Shown here in pieces: positions 14,501 through 14,854 of a DNA stretch of 14,854 nucleotides. The stretch comes from Massilia sp. (GTDB lineage Bacteria > Pseudomonadota > Gammaproteobacteria > Burkholderiales > Burkholderiaceae_D). The stretch covers positions 1 through 14,854 of the forward strand of contig JAQGNM010000201.1 in assembly GCA_028291845.1 (NCBI GenBank). Direction: 5' to 3'. Under the pieces are notes generated by a model. The model made no database searches. It was not told where the DNA came from and saw nothing but the letters and a program-made list of their open reading frames with translations. The position numbers were made by a program, and so were the translations under genes. Position 1 is the first letter of the stretch. Each line of letters begins with the position of its first letter.

Positions 14501-14854
14501 CTTCCGAAGTGACGCGGGTGGCCCGCGAGGTGGGCACCGAGGGTAAATTGGGCGGCCAGGCCAACGTGCCGGGTGTCGCCGGCACCTGGAAAGACTTGAC
14601 CGACTCGGTCAACTCGATGGCCGGTAACCTGACCTCGCAAGTACGTAACATCGCCGACGTCACCACCGCTGTGGCCAACGGCGACTTGTCGAAAAAAATC
14701 TCGGTGGACGTGCGCGGCGAGATTTTGCAGCTGAAAGACACGATCAACACCATGGTCGACCAGTTGCGCTCGTTCGCCTCCGAGGTGACCCGGGTGGCGC
14801 GCGAGGTCGGCACCGAGGGCCGCCTGGGCGGCCAGGCCAATGTGCCGGGCGCTT
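11554..14854 (+). CDS. Poly-HAMP protein, N-terminal part of a probable hybrid sensor histidine kinase (3' partial)
   Basis: The frame runs open for 1100 codons to the right edge. It starts at ATGATG (11554 or 11557) with GAGGAG at 11541-11546. There is no signal peptide or membrane segment, so the protein is probably cytosolic. Residues 1-59 (LLLAALVALRKGVFSVRLP, IADTLNDIIE) form an initial HAMP-like segment; residues 60-156 are a divergent 97-residue unit with VRPTTEMARVIGSVAKGDLS. From residue 157 come ten complete 92-residue units and a partial eleventh. Each has a non-canonical HAMP (EVTRVAREVGTEGKLGGQA, GTWKDLTD) followed by a canonical one (NIAEVTTAVANGDLSKKI, GEILxLKxTIN). This is the architecture of fungal group III kinases (Nik1/Os-1) and bacterial relatives, where GAF, HisKA, HATPase and receiver domains follow. 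Those domains are predicted, not seen. In Nik1-type proteins HAMP repeats control osmostress signalling; the signal here is unknown. Confidence 0.93.
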   Translation, partial: MMEFVEVPEVLDAKLLLAALVALRKGVFSVRLPSDLTGMNGKIADTLNDIIENSDKIAQEIVSVSRVVGHEGRLTQRAASPWVAGGWGTIINSVNALIDDLVRPTTEMARVIGSVAKGDLSQSMALEVDGRPLRGQFLSAASTANTMVDQLSSFASEVTRVAREVGTEGKLGGQANVPGVAGTWKDLTDSVNSMAGNLTSQVRNIAEVTTAVANGDLSKKITVDVRGEILQLKDTINTMVDQLRSFASEVTRVAREVGTEGKLGGQAYVPGVGGTWQDLTDNVNFMASNLTGQVRNIAEVTTAVANGDLSKKIAADAKGEILQLKDTINVMVDQLSSFASEVTRVAREVGTEGKLGGQAQVKGVGGTWKDLTDSVNSMAGNLTGQVRNIAEVTTAVANGDLGKKITADAKGEILELKNTINVMVDQLSSFASEVTRVAREVGTEGKLGGQAQVKGVGGTWKDLTENVNSMAGNLTRQVRNIAEVTTAVANGNLSKKITADARGEILELKDTINVMVDQLSSFASEVTRVAREVGTEGKLGGQANVPGVAGTWKDLTDSVNSMAGNLTGQVRNIAEVTTAVANGDLSKKIAADAQGEILQLKDTINVMVDQLSSFASEVTRVAREVGTEGKLGGQANVPGVAGTWKDLTDNVNSMAGNLTGQVRNIAEVTTAVANGDLSKKIAADAQGEILQLKDTINVMVDQLSSFASEVTRVAREVGTEGKLGGQAQVKGVAGTWKDLTDNVNFMASNLTGQVRNIADVTTAVANGDLSKTITADAKGEILELKNTINVMVDQLNSFASEVTRMAREVGTEGKLGGQANVPGVAGTWKDLTDSVNSMAGNLTGQVRNIADVTTAVATGDLSKKITADAKGEILELKNTINVMVDQLSSFASEVTRVAREVGTEGKLGGQAQVKGVAGTWKDLTDNVNFMASNLTGQVRNIAEVTTAVANGDLSKKITADVKGEILEMKDTINVMVDQLSSFASEVTRVAREVGTEGKLGGQANVPGVAGTWKDLTDSVNSMAGNLTSQVRNIADVTTAVANGDLSKKISVDVRGEILQLKDTINTMVDQLRSFASEVTRVAREVGTEGRLGGQANVPGA
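12022..14854 (+). repeat. In-frame 276-bp tandem repeat array (HAMP units)
   Basis: Units begin at 12022, 12298, 12574, 12850, 13126, 13402, 13678, 13954, 14230 and 14506, with a partial unit at 14782. Spacing is exactly 276 bp (92 codons) every time, with no indel. Units alternate irregularly between NVPGVAGTW and QVKGVGGTW or QVKGVAGTW, and between DSVNSMAG and DNVNFMAS forms. The array is coding and continues past the window edge. Confidence 0.95.

Noticed and set aside
12559..14640. A 693-codon open frame on the minus strand, with other long minus-strand frames across 11599-14840
   Set aside because: They are antisense shadows of the poly-HAMP gene. One stop-free 276-bp unit repeated in phase keeps the opposite frames open, and the translations are His/Arg-rich repeats of no known fold.
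12022..14854. Regular 276-bp repeat considered as a CRISPR or non-coding satellite array
   Set aside because: Units are contiguous with no spacers, preserve one reading frame, and differ mostly at synonymous positions, so this is a coding repeat.

Overview
This is a GC-rich stretch from a bacterial chromosome. Protein types, strong C/G preference at third codon positions and gene order suggest a betaproteobacterium, most likely Oxalobacteraceae (Massilia, Duganella or Janthinobacterium type). That placement is inferred from pattern recognition, not from a database search.

Layout. Positions 3-2559 hold three co-directional genes: a 5'-truncated pyridoxamine-phosphate-oxidase-like stress protein, a PBP7-type D,D-endopeptidase and nicotinate phosphoribosyltransferase (pncB). 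A perfect 12-bp hairpin closes the group. The manganese exporter gene mntP follows behind its own -10 element (2676-2681). Positions 3305-3821 are a poorly coding gap with one doubtful minus-strand ORF. Positions 3822-6461 form a tightly overlapping operon: a carboxymuconolactone-decarboxylase-family protein, a patatin-like phospholipase with a DUF3734-like tail, and 3-hydroxybutyrate dehydrogenase (bdhA), pointing to polyhydroxybutyrate, lipid or ketone-body metabolism. Positions 6477-7512 hold a self-contained two-gene unit: a ParD-like ribbon-helix-helix protein whose stop codon overlaps the start of a type I methionine aminopeptidase. Its promoter is covered by two overlapping AT-rich palindromes.

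Positions 7513-7946 are non-coding and include a degenerate tandem repeat of about 11 bp. A large convergent minus-strand gene (7947-11087) encodes a lipoprotein that fuses a TolB-like beta-propeller to an amidohydrolase domain. The divergent spacer 11088-11553 carries a near-consensus FNR/ANR box, a possible 28-codon leader ORF with a perfect Shine-Dalgarno and several hairpins.

From 11554 to the right edge, a plus-strand frame stays open for 1100 codons. It is the N-terminal half of a soluble poly-HAMP protein, almost certainly a hybrid sensor histidine kinase whose catalytic part lies beyond the window. It contains ten complete 92-residue repeats at exactly 276-bp spacing plus a partial eleventh, preceded by a divergent unit. 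Long minus-strand ORFs in this stretch are shadows of the repeat.

The two most interesting items are the poly-HAMP array and the ParD-like/methionine aminopeptidase pair, which has the architecture of a toxin-antitoxin module with an aminopeptidase in the toxin position.
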